Virus record (IMG/VR): IMGVR_UViG_3300044949_001928
Location: 1-64,000 of that record
Reading direction: 5' to 3' (one strand)
Length of the DNA: 64,000 bases
Source: a virus
The position numbers and the translations under genes were made by a program. Position 1 is the first letter of the stretch, and the number at the start of each line of letters is the position of its first letter. The notes below the pieces were generated by a model. The model saw only the letters and a program-made list of their open reading frames with translations, was not told the origin of the DNA and did not search any database. Shown piece after piece: positions 16,288 to 23,908 of this stretch.

Positions 16288-17379
16288 ATGGCGCCAGAGA
16301 TTCCAGCGCCCCTGCGGATAGTTGGCATAGTTGACAGCTACAGCAGGGAGCTGGACAAACTGGAGGCCCGTAGCACAAGGAACATCCGAGCAATCCTGCG
16401 TCGATCGCTGGCGCAGGTGCTCGGCTCTCTTCGCTACAGCTACCGCCAGTACACCAACGCCCTCGGCGCCCAAGGCCGCGACCCCGCTGGAAACCGGATC
16501 CGGCGGCCCGGCGAGTATGGCATCCTCGACTCAAGCGCCAGGCTCGGGCAGATCTACAGCGACGCGGCGGGGTTCCTGTCAGAGTCGGAGATCAGCCAAT
16601 GGCAGGCGCTCCACCAGCGCGACCTCGCCGAAGCGGCTGCACTGGGCGGCCGGCTCGGGCAGGAACTCGCCGACCTGGCCGACCGCTCCCCTGGTGGGGC
16701 GTTCCAATTCGCAGCCGCTGACCCCGCCGTGCTCCGTGCTGCAGCGCTGCGAACCGGGGCCTATATTCGCGGCGAGGGGGTGAAGTTCCGGGACGACCTG
16801 GTGCGGATCGTCGGCACCGGTGCAGCGCGAGGACTCGGGCCCCGCCAGCTGGAGGCCGACATCCGGAAGCTCCTCCGCGGCGCCCGTGACCCCAGGGGCC
16901 TGAACCGCCGGATTGGACTGGAGCAGCGCGCGGCGCTTGTCGCCACCTCTGAACTTTCGAACGTCTACGCCCAAGCGACACTGGCCAGGGCCCAGCAGCG
17001 GGGCGACAACTACGTGCGGGTGCTCGCCTCGAATGATGAGCGGGTGTGCCCGGTGTGCGCGTCCCGTAATGGCCGGGTGTTCCCCGCCGATCGCGTCACC
17101 CTGCCGTTTCACCCGAAATGCCGTTGCGTTGCCGTGCCGGTGCCGAACGAGGCGGTGCAGGAGCGGGACCTTTCGGTGCGGGGCATCCTGTTGGACAGCG
17201 AGCGATGGCGGGCGGAGCACGAGCGGGGTGTGGAGGCTTACGCGAAGGCGAAGGGGTTGGACATGGAAAAGGCCCGGGCAGATCTTGCCAAGGCCCTGAG
17301 AACGCCTACGCCAGCGGAGAAACGACTGTTTCCGAAGAATCCCCTGCCGCTGGTGGAATCGGTTCCGTTGTTCGATTAG
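16288..17379 (+). CDS. MuF-type head morphogenesis protein
   Basis: A 363-residue minor head protein. The C-terminal domain has ATSELSNVYAQATLARAQ followed by the zinc-type pattern CPVC near residue 251 and HPKCRC near 275, hallmarks of the SPP1 gp7/Mu F family. These proteins bind the portal and enter the head in a few copies. The N-terminal half is helical. A convergent gene follows. Confidence 0.85.
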   Translation: MAPEIPAPLRIVGIVDSYSRELDKLEARSTRNIRAILRRSLAQVLGSLRYSYRQYTNALGAQGRDPAGNRIRRPGEYGILDSSARLGQIYSDAAGFLSESEISQWQALHQRDLAEAAALGGRLGQELADLADRSPGGAFQFAAADPAVLRAAALRTGAYIRGEGVKFRDDLVRIVGTGAARGLGPRQLEADIRKLLRGARDPRGLNRRIGLEQRAALVATSELSNVYAQATLARAQQRGDNYVRVLASNDERVCPVCASRNGRVFPADRVTLPFHPKCRCVAVPVPNEAVQERDLSVRGILLDSERWRAEHERGVEAYAKAKGLDMEKARADLAKALRTPTPAEKRLFPKNPLPLVESVPLFD

Positions 17380-17434
17380 GGAGGCGCTACTTGAACAGAT
17401 CTTGCGAGAAGTAAACCGGGAAACAACGCCTCCC
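17379..17434. terminator. Possible bidirectional hairpin between convergent genes
   Basis: GGGAGGCG (17379-17386) pairs with CGCCTCCC (17427-17434) around a 40-nt loop, between the ends of the MuF-type and cyAbrB genes. There is no T-run, so this is weak. Confidence 0.3.
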
Positions 17435-17450
17435 GGCGGGGCGATGGGGT

Positions 17451-17903
17451 TTAGGCAGTGACGGGCTGCGAGTCGTAGGTGGCCACCGCGGGGAGGGAAG
17501 GCTCGGGGACGGGGCCGGTCGCCAGCAGGGGCACTACGTTCTCCTCATGGATCACGAGGCAGTTGTTGACGCGGAGCAGCTTCACCATGGCACCAGGCTC
17601 CAGGCCAAGCTCACCGATGTAGGCAGCCCCTACGACAACGGCGCCCCTGGGGCCAACGGTGGCCTTCCAAGACGGGGGTTTGCCGGTCCTGCCGGTGCCG
17701 GAACTGCGGGCGCTGGGGGTGATGAAGCCCAGTGCGATATTGAGAGCGCGGGTGAAGCCCCTGGTATCGGGCTTGTCGCCCTTGGTGGTGTAGCCACATG
17801 CCGTTGCCAGGTCCTCGACCGGCAGCGGTTTGATGCTGTCAACCTTGGCAATGAGATCCTGCCCAGTCAGGCGAGGGGCGGGCGTGGTGGTTTCTTCGGT
17901 CAT
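17451..17903 (-). CDS. cyAbrB-type transition-state regulator
   Basis: A 150-residue protein of the cyanobacterial AbrB family. The helical N-terminal part has LTGQDLIAKVDSI, then ACGYTTKGDK, RGFTRALNIALGF. A basic linker leads to the AbrB-type swapped-hairpin segment (ATVGPRGAVVVGAAYIGELG). In cyanobacteria cyAbrB proteins regulate carbon/nitrogen balance and other global programmes; almost every host carries two. A phage copy could compete with or replace the host regulator. It stands alone on the minus strand with its own promoter. It is the clearest host-range marker in the window. Confidence 0.75.
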   Translation of the reverse strand: MTEETTTPAPRLTGQDLIAKVDSIKPLPVEDLATACGYTTKGDKPDTRGFTRALNIALGFITPSARSSGTGRTGKPPSWKATVGPRGAVVVGAAYIGELGLEPGAMVKLLRVNNCLVIHEENVVPLLATGPVPEPSLPAVATYDSQPVTA

Positions 17904-17932
17904 TGGTCGGCGGTGGGTGAACCGGTTTGCTC

Positions 17933-17945
17933 TGCCATACTACCA
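17933..17945. promoter_or_regulatory. Overlapping divergent extended -10 boxes
   Basis: Rightward TGCCATACT (17933-17941) and leftward TGGTAGTAT (17945-17937) overlap by five bases. Each lies 20-35 bp from a start codon (ATG 17964 and ATG 17903). The two promoters could not be used together. Confidence 0.4.
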
Positions 17946-17963
17946 GTGCGGACCTACAACGGC

Positions 17964-18182
17964 ATGGAAGAGACCCCACAACTCCCCCCAGATCTACAGC
18001 TGTTCCTGGCGGCGCACAACACGCTGGCAAACCGCGACCCGGAAATGACACGGGATGTGCTCCGGGTTACCACGGAGACCCTGCCGCACTCGGAACAGAT
18101 CAAGGTCGCCAGGATGCTGCACAGTTCCACTTCGCCTAATGGTAGGGCATTGTTACAGAAGGTAATGAGGGGCGACGCGTGA
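17964..18182 (+). CDS. Small protein, unknown (72 aa)
   Basis: Starts at ATG 17964, just downstream of the divergent promoter. Helical throughout (PDLQLFLAAHNTLANRDPEM). No family is recognised. Confidence 0.5.
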   Translation: MEETPQLPPDLQLFLAAHNTLANRDPEMTRDVLRVTTETLPHSEQIKVARMLHSSTSPNGRALLQKVMRGDA

Positions 18183-18193
18183 TGGGAGATGAG

Positions 18194-18234
18194 TGCTACT
18201 ATTCAGGAGTCGGAAGCAAACCCGACAGCCACAC
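18194..18234 (+). promoter_or_regulatory. Early-type promoter with GCCACAC leader
   Basis: Extended -10 TGCTACTAT at 18194-18202 and GCCACAC at 18228-18234, ahead of ATG 18250. The GCCACAC is further downstream than at the other sites. Confidence 0.5.
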
Positions 18235-18249
18235 AACCGCAATCAGGCA

Positions 18250-18642
18250 ATGACTAGCACTCTTTTCCGCGCTGCTGGCTACCTAGCTGGCCATTCCGTT
18301 CGCCTCGCTCGACAGATCGACTGGCAAGAGGTCGGCGCCGTCGCGCTGGAAGCGCTCAAAATCGCGATCGTGCTCACCCTGCTGGCGGGCCGCGCCACTC
18401 GCTGGGTGTGGGACTCCCTGCCCAGCTGGAGCGAAGCCCTCGGGCGCTGGTACTCCTCCTCCCTGGTGGGAGAAGCTGAGCCCACCGGGGAGGAGCCCGC
18501 TGCGCCCGCCCTCGTGGCTCCCGTGGCCCCTGCCCCTGCAGCGCCGGCCAGGCCCGCCTCTCCCGCCCATGCCGCGGCTGCTATCCGGGTGCGGCGTCAT
18601 CGCGCGGCATTCTGGGCAACCCTGCAGCAGGTGGGAGCATGA
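18250..18642 (+). CDS. Single-pass membrane protein, unknown
   Basis: About 130 residues from ATG 18250; a GTG at 18193 overlaps the -10 box and is rejected. One hydrophobic helix (ALKIAIVLTLLAGRA) sits near residue 35. A long Pro/Ala linker and a basic C-terminal helix follow. The role is unknown. It is coupled to the next gene. Confidence 0.5.
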   Translation: MTSTLFRAAGYLAGHSVRLARQIDWQEVGAVALEALKIAIVLTLLAGRATRWVWDSLPSWSEALGRWYSSSLVGEAEPTGEEPAAPALVAPVAPAPAAPARPASPAHAAAAIRVRRHRAAFWATLQQVGA

Positions 18643-18788
18643 AGCCGCTGTTGCTCTTCAGGGCCGTCACCACGGGTGGCACCCTCGAACTGTGGGCTTC
18701 CAGCTCCGGGGAAGCAGTCGACCATGCGCTGGAGCTATGCGGCCCTGGCGCTACGCTCATCCGCTGCCAGCGGGAGGGTGACTGGTGA
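18639..18788 (+). CDS. Very small protein, unknown (49 aa)
   Basis: Starts by ATGA overlap with the previous stop and ends by GTGA overlap with the next gene. Begins MKPLLLFRAVTTGGTLELW and contains SSSGEAVDHALELCG, a small alpha/beta pattern. Double coupling supports a real gene. Confidence 0.6.
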   Translation: MKPLLLFRAVTTGGTLELWASSSGEAVDHALELCGPGATLIRCQREGDW

Positions 18789-19123
18789 GCACTCCTGAGA
18801 CACCGGGCGAGCTTCTCGCCATGCAGATTCTGTCAATACCCGACTTCCCAGGCGTCCCCGTCGACGCGGTCGGCAACGTGATGGAGCTGCTCACACAGGG
18901 CGGCACCACACCGGAAGAGTATCGGCTGATTGCGCTGGCGATCCTCGACCTCCTGATCGTTCACCACGAGGAGGCGTGCGACAGGCTCTCCAGAGTGCAA
19001 CTCACCGAACTGGATGCACGGCTCGCGCTGATCTTCTGGGCCGGCGACCTGGCAATACTGCGCCAGGCTGCCGCCATGGTGGACAATCTGGCAATGCTGG
19101 GCGCACAGGAGGAGGAGACATGA
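18785..19123 (+). CDS. Hypothetical helical protein (112 aa)
   Basis: Starts at GTG 18785, coupled to the previous stop. Acidic and helical, with LIALAILDLLIVHHEEACDR near the centre. I do not recognise it. Confidence 0.55.
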   Translation: MSTPETPGELLAMQILSIPDFPGVPVDAVGNVMELLTQGGTTPEEYRLIALAILDLLIVHHEEACDRLSRVQLTELDARLALIFWAGDLAILRQAAAMVDNLAMLGAQEEET

Positions 19124-19368
19124 GGGAGAAGGTTCCTACATCTGCGGCCGGAGGCGGAAACATGAAGCACCCGCCTCTGTCGTCGATGCCTCTCTACGTC
19201 GGCATCACAACCATGTCCTTCGCGGCCGTGCAGCAAGCGCCGACCGTCCTGGGGGTGAGTCTGACCCTGCCGCCGGAGATCCCCGAGGGTGGCGAGCTAA
19301 AAGTGCTGTGGCACGAGGACGACCACATCCGCCAGGAACGCAAGATCGTTTGGGTGAGGGAGGCGTGA
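19120..19368 (+). CDS. Hypothetical protein (82 aa)
   Basis: ATG 19120 follows GGAGGAGGA and overlaps the preceding stop. Beta-rich C-terminal half (GGELKVLWHEDDHIRQERKI). Unknown. It is the last rightward gene before the leftward basic-protein cluster. Confidence 0.55.
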   Translation: MREKVPTSAAGGGNMKHPPLSSMPLYVGITTMSFAAVQQAPTVLGVSLTLPPEIPEGGELKVLWHEDDHIRQERKIVWVREA

Positions 19369-19373
19369 TGCCC

Positions 19374-19427
19374 TCACCCACCACCGGCGAAACGACCGCT
19401 GCTGTCGCGCTTGCAGGTACGGGCCAT
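19374..19427 (-). pseudogene. 17-residue stub of the MARTYKRD family
   Basis: Reads MARTCKRDSSGRFAGGG and stops. It copies the first 17 residues of the basic proteins at 20618, 21446 and 22043. It has its own start-associated sequence 18 nt upstream. It looks like a truncated paralogue that kept only the start cassette. Confidence 0.6.
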
Positions 19428-19445
19428 GGGAACCGGAGGAGTCTG

Positions 19446-19457
19446 GTTCAGGTTTCC
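19446..19457 (-). promoter_or_regulatory. Start-associated sequence 4 (GGAAACCTGAAC)
   Basis: Minus strand; 18 nt before the ATG of the 17-codon stub at 19427. Confidence 0.7.
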
Positions 19458-19464
19458 AGCCTGA

Positions 19465-19650
19465 TCAGCGCTTCCGCTTCTTCCCAACCTTCGACGCTTC
19501 GCTCAGAGCGATGGCGACCGCCTGCTTCCGGGAGGCCACCTTCGGCCCCTTGCCGGGGCCTGGCTTGCTGGTGTGGAGGGTGCCGCGTTTGAACTCACCC
19601 ATCACGGTGCGGACCTTGGCCTGGGCTTTGGTCGGTTTCTTCTTGGCCAT
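19465..19650 (-). CDS. DUF6496-like small basic protein
   Basis: A 61-residue protein from ATG 19650 (MAKKKPTKAQAKVRTVMGEFK). The pattern MGEFKRGTLH, then KVASRKQAVAIALSEA, is that of a small phage/bacterial family I recall as DUF6496. Very basic tail (GKKRKR). It overlaps the 3' end of the gene at 19595-19777 in another frame. The role is unknown; nucleic-acid binding is likely from its charge. Confidence 0.6.
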   Translation of the reverse strand: MAKKKPTKAQAKVRTVMGEFKRGTLHTSKPGPGKGPKVASRKQAVAIALSEASKVGKKRKR

Positions 19651-19777
19651 GGGAGAGGGTGCGATCGAGGACGATGCGGGCGGAGCCATCGGGGCGGACG
19701 GCGACCACTCGATGGCGGCGGGGCTCGCCGTTACGGGGGCGGAGCCGGCGGCCTACGGCGGTGACGGGGGAGGGCAT
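19595..19777 (-). CDS. Small basic protein, unknown (60 aa)
   Basis: ATG 19777 is placed by a start-associated sequence 20 nt upstream and by a CCCACCACCCC leader. Arg-rich (RRLRPRNGEPRRHRVVAV). It overlaps the DUF6496-like gene by 56 nt in a different frame. No family is recognised. Confidence 0.45.
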   Translation of the reverse strand: MPSPVTAVGRRLRPRNGEPRRHRVVAVRPDGSARIVLDRTLSHGQEETDQSPGQGPHRDG

Positions 19778-19797
19778 GGGGTGGTGGGAGGGGGACG

Positions 19798-19809
19798 GCT
19801 TAGGTTTCC
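19798..19809 (-). promoter_or_regulatory. Start-associated sequence 5 (GGAAACCTAAGC)
   Basis: Minus strand; 20 nt before ATG 19777. Confidence 0.65.
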
Positions 19810-19811
19810 GG

Positions 19812-20618
19812 TCAGCGGCGGCGAGAGCGGGGTTCCCTGAATCCGGGGCGCAACATTTGGTCAAGCTCGATATTCGCGACTGGATCTCCGGTCCTGTAAA
19901 CCTTCTGCGCTCTAATAGCTGTTGCTCGCTTTTGCCACTGCTTTTTATTTTTTCTCATGACCCGCGGTCCCACCTCAAGCTGGTTTCGCATTGCACGCTC
20001 TAGCCTTGCATTCCCGCCGCTGGAGGGTGTCGGCTTCAGCTTAATTCTTGCTGCTTGTTGCTCTGCATTTCTTGAGCGTTCTTTTAATCTATTAACTTCA
20101 TCCCGCAATTTTACAGCCTGCTGCATTTTTGCGTGCATTCTATCCCGTTCTGCAGTTTTTACTCCTTGAGTGTAGAAAGCGCTATCCTTGGACCTGTATT
20201 CTTTCTCTAATCTTGCAATTTTCACTTCTAATGCCTTGGCGCGGCTTGCACTTTTGACAGCCCCTTTTTCCAGTGATTGCTTCCTGGCCTCTGCACTAGA
20301 AATCGGCGTTGCCGGTCTTGCCGCTTTCCCCTTCAACGCCCCCGGCTTCAACCCCCTCGGCTTCCCGACAACACCCGACCGCTGCAGCGACATCCTCGCC
20401 ACCACCGCGCCACGCTTGTTCCCTGCCGCGGTCTTGAGCCTGCCCCCTCGGGCCGTGGCGCCCTGGCCACCTACCGACGTGATTCGCCCCGCGTTGTCCC
20501 GTGTCAGGCGGTTCCTCCCTCTGGTGGGAGGCTTGGCAGCCTTTGCCTCGCCCCCGCTGGAGCTGGTGCCACCAGAGGCGAAGCGCCCCCGGTTATCACG
20601 CTTGTAAGTTCTGGCCAT
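19812..20618 (-). CDS. MARTYKRD-family basic protein A
   Basis: A 268-residue, strongly basic protein. The N-terminal 75 residues carry the family cassette: MARTYKRDNRGRFASGG, then NRLTRDNAGRITSVGGQG, ATARGGRLKTAAGNKRGA. The rest is a helical, coiled-coil-like region (ALEVKIARLEKEYRSKDS, KLRDEVNRLKERSRNAEQ) encoded by clearly A/T-richer DNA (about 19890-20260). Two paralogues (20649 and 22043) share only the N-terminus. Its place near portal and tail genes suggests a minor virion protein, but that is not shown. Confidence 0.65.
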   Translation of the reverse strand: MARTYKRDNRGRFASGGTSSSGGEAKAAKPPTRGRNRLTRDNAGRITSVGGQGATARGGRLKTAAGNKRGAVVARMSLQRSGVVGKPRGLKPGALKGKAARPATPISSAEARKQSLEKGAVKSASRAKALEVKIARLEKEYRSKDSAFYTQGVKTAERDRMHAKMQQAVKLRDEVNRLKERSRNAEQQAARIKLKPTPSSGGNARLERAMRNQLEVGPRVMRKNKKQWQKRATAIRAQKVYRTGDPVANIELDQMLRPGFREPRSRRR

Positions 20619-20637
20619 GGCGTAGGCGACGGTCCTA

Positions 20638-20649
20638 CCCTAGGTTTCC
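20638..20649 (-). promoter_or_regulatory. Start-associated sequence 6 (GGAAACCTAGGG)
   Basis: Minus strand; 19 nt before ATG 20618. Confidence 0.75.
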
Positions 20650-21446
20650 TACTTCTTCCTCCGGCCGCGCTTTTTCTTTGGTGGGGGGTTCGCGTTGCGG
20701 GGGCCTGGAATGATGTTGCTGGCAGCCTTCTTTTTCGGCTTACCAGGGCCCATGAACGCCATCTGGTTTCCATAGATCTTCAGGGCCTTCTTACCCTTCT
20801 CGCTGCCCTTTGCCGCCAGTGCAGCGGCTCTCTCGGCACGCCTGCGGACGACTGGCATCCCGTACTTTGTGCCCATCGACTTGATGGTTATTCCGGCCAG
20901 GTCGCCGTCAATTCCCTTCTTGTTTCGATCGGCCATGGCTCGGGCAACCATTCGCCCCGTCCAGTTCTTCGTCTCATTAGCACGGCCTTTCAGTGATTTG
21001 AGGTCATCACTCATCCCCTTGACGGCGCCTCGTATCTGCCGGTCACCTTGCGCCATCCGTCCGTCGAAAGTAGCGGGCCTGTAGGGGCGGATCGTGTTGA
21101 CGGGCTTCTTGAGCAGGGGTGTGCCGGTGCGCTTGATCGTGTTCTTCGCGCTGGCCTTTGGCCGGCTTCCGCTCCCTCCCTTGCTGACCGGCCGCCGCAC
21201 CTTCCCGCTCGGGCCCGCTGGCCGCTGCACCTTGGCCAGTTGCGTGGCCCGCTGCTTGCCGCTGGCGGTGCGCAGTCTGCCGCCCCTCGCCGTTGCGCCA
21301 TTGCCGGTGCCCGTGATCCGCCCAGCGTTATCCCGCGTCAGGCGGTTCGCGCCCTTGCTCACAGCCCTGGCGGCGGGCTTAGCGCTGCGAGTGCTCCCAC
21401 CAGAGGCGAATCGGCCGTTGGCATCGCGCTTGTATTGCCTGGCCAT
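20649..21446 (-). CDS. MARTYKRD-family basic protein B
   Basis: A 265-residue basic protein with the same N-terminal cassette (MARQYKRDANGRFASGG, NRLTRDNAGRITGTGNGATARGG split over two segments). The C-terminus differs from the paralogues: helical with MVARAMADRNKKGIDGDLAG and RRRAERAAALAAKG, and a Lys/Pro-rich end (PPPKKKRGRRKK). Its stop codon lies next to the start-associated sequence of protein A. Confidence 0.65.
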   Translation of the reverse strand: MARQYKRDANGRFASGGSTRSAKPAARAVSKGANRLTRDNAGRITGTGNGATARGGRLRTASGKQRATQLAKVQRPAGPSGKVRRPVSKGGSGSRPKASAKNTIKRTGTPLLKKPVNTIRPYRPATFDGRMAQGDRQIRGAVKGMSDDLKSLKGRANETKNWTGRMVARAMADRNKKGIDGDLAGITIKSMGTKYGMPVVRRRAERAAALAAKGSEKGKKALKIYGNQMAFMGPGKPKKKAASNIIPGPRNANPPPKKKRGRRKK

Positions 21447-21462
21447 CAGCGCCCCATCGCTA

Positions 21463-21496
21463 CATCAGGTTTCCAGGGAGAAGCGGAAACCTGAGG
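21463..21496. promoter_or_regulatory. Divergent pair of start-associated sequences 7 and 8
   Basis: Minus copy GGAAACCTGATG (21474-21463) is 16 nt before ATG 21446. Plus copy GGAAACCTGAGG (21485-21496) is 16 nt before ATG 21513. Confidence 0.8.
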
Positions 21497-21512
21497 CAAC
21501 GGTCACCGTGTC

Positions 21513-22010
21513 ATGCCGCTAACGATTCCGCCACTCCTCTCGCCGTGGCGTTCCACCGATCGCCTGAAGGTTCTGGAGTACGCGAATTGGCCCGCATCGA
21601 ATCATAACGTTTCGGTGCTAACCCAGGCGATGAATCGCGTTGCGGATACCCTGCCCGATCAAGTGACGCAGGCACAGGGCTGGATCGATCAAGCGGAAAG
21701 ACTGCGGCAGGACTGGGAGGATCAGATCGAGGATGGAACAGCTCACATCGGCAATGCTGCCGAGTATGAGGGGCCCCGGCCTGGCGCCACCATCACCCAG
21801 GATGACAGACAGGTGAAGCTCGATGTGATCGAGTGGGCGCCGCATCCCGACCTGAAGATTCGCACCGTGACCGGCGGCAGGGCTGACGCCACCGCTGGGG
21901 GGCTGACGCAAGGGCTCATCGCGAATCTCCGGCTGCGGGTGCTTCAGTCGATCGGGATCCAGGCCGCGCCAAACCTCAGCGGTGGCGGCACAAGGGTGGT
22001 GAGGAGCTGA
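21513..22010 (+). CDS. Hypothetical structural-region protein (165 aa)
   Basis: A 165-residue protein with a helical first half (LTQAMNRVADTLPDQVTQAQ) and a mixed second half. It lies between head and tail genes where adaptor proteins are usual, but no family is recognised. Confidence 0.55.
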   Translation: MPLTIPPLLSPWRSTDRLKVLEYANWPASNHNVSVLTQAMNRVADTLPDQVTQAQGWIDQAERLRQDWEDQIEDGTAHIGNAAEYEGPRPGATITQDDRQVKLDVIEWAPHPDLKIRTVTGGRADATAGGLTQGLIANLRLRVLQSIGIQAAPNLSGGGTRVVRS

Positions 22011-22014
22011 GCCC

Positions 22015-22026
22015 GGAAACCTGAGG
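22015..22026 (+). promoter_or_regulatory. Start-associated sequence 9 (GGAAACCTGAGG)
   Basis: Exact consensus; 16 nt before ATG 22043. Confidence 0.8.
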
Positions 22027-22042
22027 AGACCGGGGGAGATGG

Positions 22043-22783
22043 ATGGCACGCACCTACAAGCGCGATAGCAGGGGGCGATTCGCTAGCGGTGGCAGCGCAC
22101 GGAGCACCCCGAAGACCCGCGTGGTGACGGGTGCGAGGGCTGTGAGCGGCGGCAAGAACCGCCTCACCCGTGACAATGCTGGCAGGATCACCAGTGTTGG
22201 CGGCCAGGGTGCTACCGCTCGCGGGGGGCGGCTGCGAACCGCCAGCGGAGCGAAGCGCGGGGCTGTAATAGTGAGGATGAACAGCACCGGCGGGAAGCTG
22301 CGGAAGCCGATCGGCGGGGGCGCCCGGATCAGCCGCGCTGAGCCCCTGGCGACCGGCGGCACCCTGGCGGCCCGCTCGTCCCTGGCCCGTGCGAGGCGGA
22401 AGCTGGCCGAGAACGCCACGCCAGCGCAGCGGGGAGCGGTCACCAGGGCGAAGAAGTACGCGGCGCAGTCCTATGACAGGAACACGCAGCCGAAGACGTT
22501 TGGCAGGCCCGCCAGTGTGATGCGGAAGCGGCCACCGGAGGCGCCGCTGCGATGGCAGGTTGGGGGTGGGAAGGGGGAAAACATGCGCGATAAAGATACT
22601 CGTCAGCAAAAAATTAATCAAGAAAGCGTTAAATCACTGCTAGCGGCAGGCCGCGCAGTAGCAGTTTATCCGAAAAAGGGAATCGTTGTAATCGACGGCT
22701 TTCAAAGGCAAAAAGTATCTAAAGCAATGGCGGCAGCTTTAGGCAAAATAGTCAAAGAACATTTACCGTCTCGCCCCCGCTAA
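22043..22783 (+). CDS. MARTYKRD-family basic protein C
   Basis: A 246-residue paralogue on the plus strand. The N-terminal cassette (MARTYKRDSRGRFASGG, NRLTRDNAGRITSVGGQG, ATARGGRLRTASG) is nearly identical to protein A. The last 70 residues (from about MRDKDTRQQKINQESVKSLL) are encoded by A/T-rich DNA with AAA/AAT codons (22580-22780), unlike the GC-rich first part. This sharp change inside one frame suggests a domain joined from another source. Role unknown. Confidence 0.65.
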   Translation: MARTYKRDSRGRFASGGSARSTPKTRVVTGARAVSGGKNRLTRDNAGRITSVGGQGATARGGRLRTASGAKRGAVIVRMNSTGGKLRKPIGGGARISRAEPLATGGTLAARSSLARARRKLAENATPAQRGAVTRAKKYAAQSYDRNTQPKTFGRPASVMRKRPPEAPLRWQVGGGKGENMRDKDTRQQKINQESVKSLLAAGRAVAVYPKKGIVVIDGFQRQKVSKAMAAALGKIVKEHLPSRPR

Positions 22784-22785
22784 CC

Positions 22786-22962
22786 ATGCCCCGCAACAAA
22801 CCCCCCGGCCTCTACGCCAACATCGCCGCCAAGCGCCGCCGGATCAAAGCCGGCTCCAAGGAACGCATGGCCCGCCCCGGCGAGGCAGGCCGACCGACCG
22901 GTGCGGCGTTCAAGGCCGCGGCGAAGACGGCGGGGAAACGCCGCCGCATACCCCGCCGCTAA
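22786..22962 (+). CDS. Conserved small basic phage protein
   Basis: A 58-residue protein starting MPRNKPPGLYANIAAKRRRI, then KAGSKERMARPGEAGRPT and FKAAAKTAGK. This GLYANI...KRRRIKAGS pattern is familiar to me from short proteins in many tailed phages, usually near structural genes. Function unknown. It follows protein C after 2 nt. Confidence 0.7.
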   Translation: MPRNKPPGLYANIAAKRRRIKAGSKERMARPGEAGRPTGAAFKAAAKTAGKRRRIPRR

Positions 22963-22964
22963 CC

Positions 22965-23441
22965 ATGCCCTCCCCCTTCTCCCCCTACGCCAACCTCCGC
23001 ATCCTCATCCCCAGGCCCGCAGCCTCGCTCAACTTCCGCGGTGGCTCGCCCCCATCGAACGGGCACTGGCTCATCCACTGCTACGCCAAGGGCCCCACCA
23101 CAGGCGCCACTGATCTCCCCACCGTTTCCCCCAGGGTTCGCAGCCTCGCCGGCTACATCACAGCATGGGCGCTGCTCCCCACTGGTGGGAACTGGCTCGC
23201 CGCGACAACCGGCTTCACATGGGAAACCACGGGCACCGCGCCATCGGGTCTGCGCATCGGCATGGGCGGACGCGGGTTCCTCGGGGCGCTCCCTGATCTG
23301 CCCACCAAGACCGGCACCTGGCAGGAGGGTGAGGCCACCATCACCAGCCTCTCGGGGCAGTTCGGCCCTGGTGGGATCGGCGCACAGATCCGGGCGCAAG
23401 CGGGCGATGCGATCACAATCGAACTGCAGGTCGCCGCCTGA
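22965..23441 (+). CDS. Head-tail region structural protein, unknown
   Basis: A 158-residue, Gly/Pro/Thr-rich beta-type protein. It begins with the same CCATGCCC context as its upstream neighbour. It sits directly before a gp10-like gene, so a head-tail connector role is plausible by position only. Confidence 0.5.
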   Translation: MPSPFSPYANLRILIPRPAASLNFRGGSPPSNGHWLIHCYAKGPTTGATDLPTVSPRVRSLAGYITAWALLPTGGNWLAATTGFTWETTGTAPSGLRIGMGGRGFLGALPDLPTKTGTWQEGEATITSLSGQFGPGGIGAQIRAQAGDAITIELQVAA

Positions 23442-23905
23442 TGAGCGTCACGGTCAAGCTCGATTCCAGCAACTTCAGGGCCAAGGCCGAGCAGACCGCT
23501 CAGCGTGCCGCGCAGATCACGATGGGCGAACTGTCGGCGGCCTTTCAGCAGTCGTTTACCGCCGTAGCTTGGACCTGGCCCCGCCGGACCGTGCGGAGCG
23601 GGGGAGAGGTTGCCGGCAGCCCGCGGAACCTGATCGATACCGCCAACCTCCGGCAGTCCCACAGCTGGGCCATGACCGGCCCCTATGAGGCCACCTTCAA
23701 GTGGGGCGCCAGATATGCCACCGCTGTCCACGAGGGGGCCCACATCCGCCCCTGGGGGAACGAGGATGCTGATCTGGTGTACCTGCCGCCGCGGCCCTGG
23801 TGTCGCGCCACCCTTGGGCTGGAAAACGTCGATGGGGTGGTGGTCTACAAACTGGATGAACGGCTGCGCAACGTCTGGATGGGGTACCTCAAGGTTGGGG
23901 GGTGA
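23441..23905 (+). CDS. HK97 gp10-like tail completion protein
   Basis: A 154-residue protein. Helical start, then WTWPRRTVR, a middle GPYEATFKWGARYATAVHEGA and PPRPWCRATL, the layout of HK97 gp10/minor tail Z-like proteins that finish the tail-side joint. It precedes the tail chaperone and major tail genes, which fits. Confidence 0.65.
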   Translation: MSVTVKLDSSNFRAKAEQTAQRAAQITMGELSAAFQQSFTAVAWTWPRRTVRSGGEVAGSPRNLIDTANLRQSHSWAMTGPYEATFKWGARYATAVHEGAHIRPWGNEDADLVYLPPRPWCRATLGLENVDGVVVYKLDERLRNVWMGYLKVGG

Positions 23906-23908
23906 CCC

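Noticed and set aside
15592-16473. Long minus-strand frame (293 codons)
   Set aside because: Antisense to portal and acidic genes; contains translations of the repeat tract (poly-Phe/Val/Ile).
19308-19592. Plus-strand frame over the stub region
   Set aside because: No domain, no leader signal, antisense to the stub and the DUF6496-like gene.
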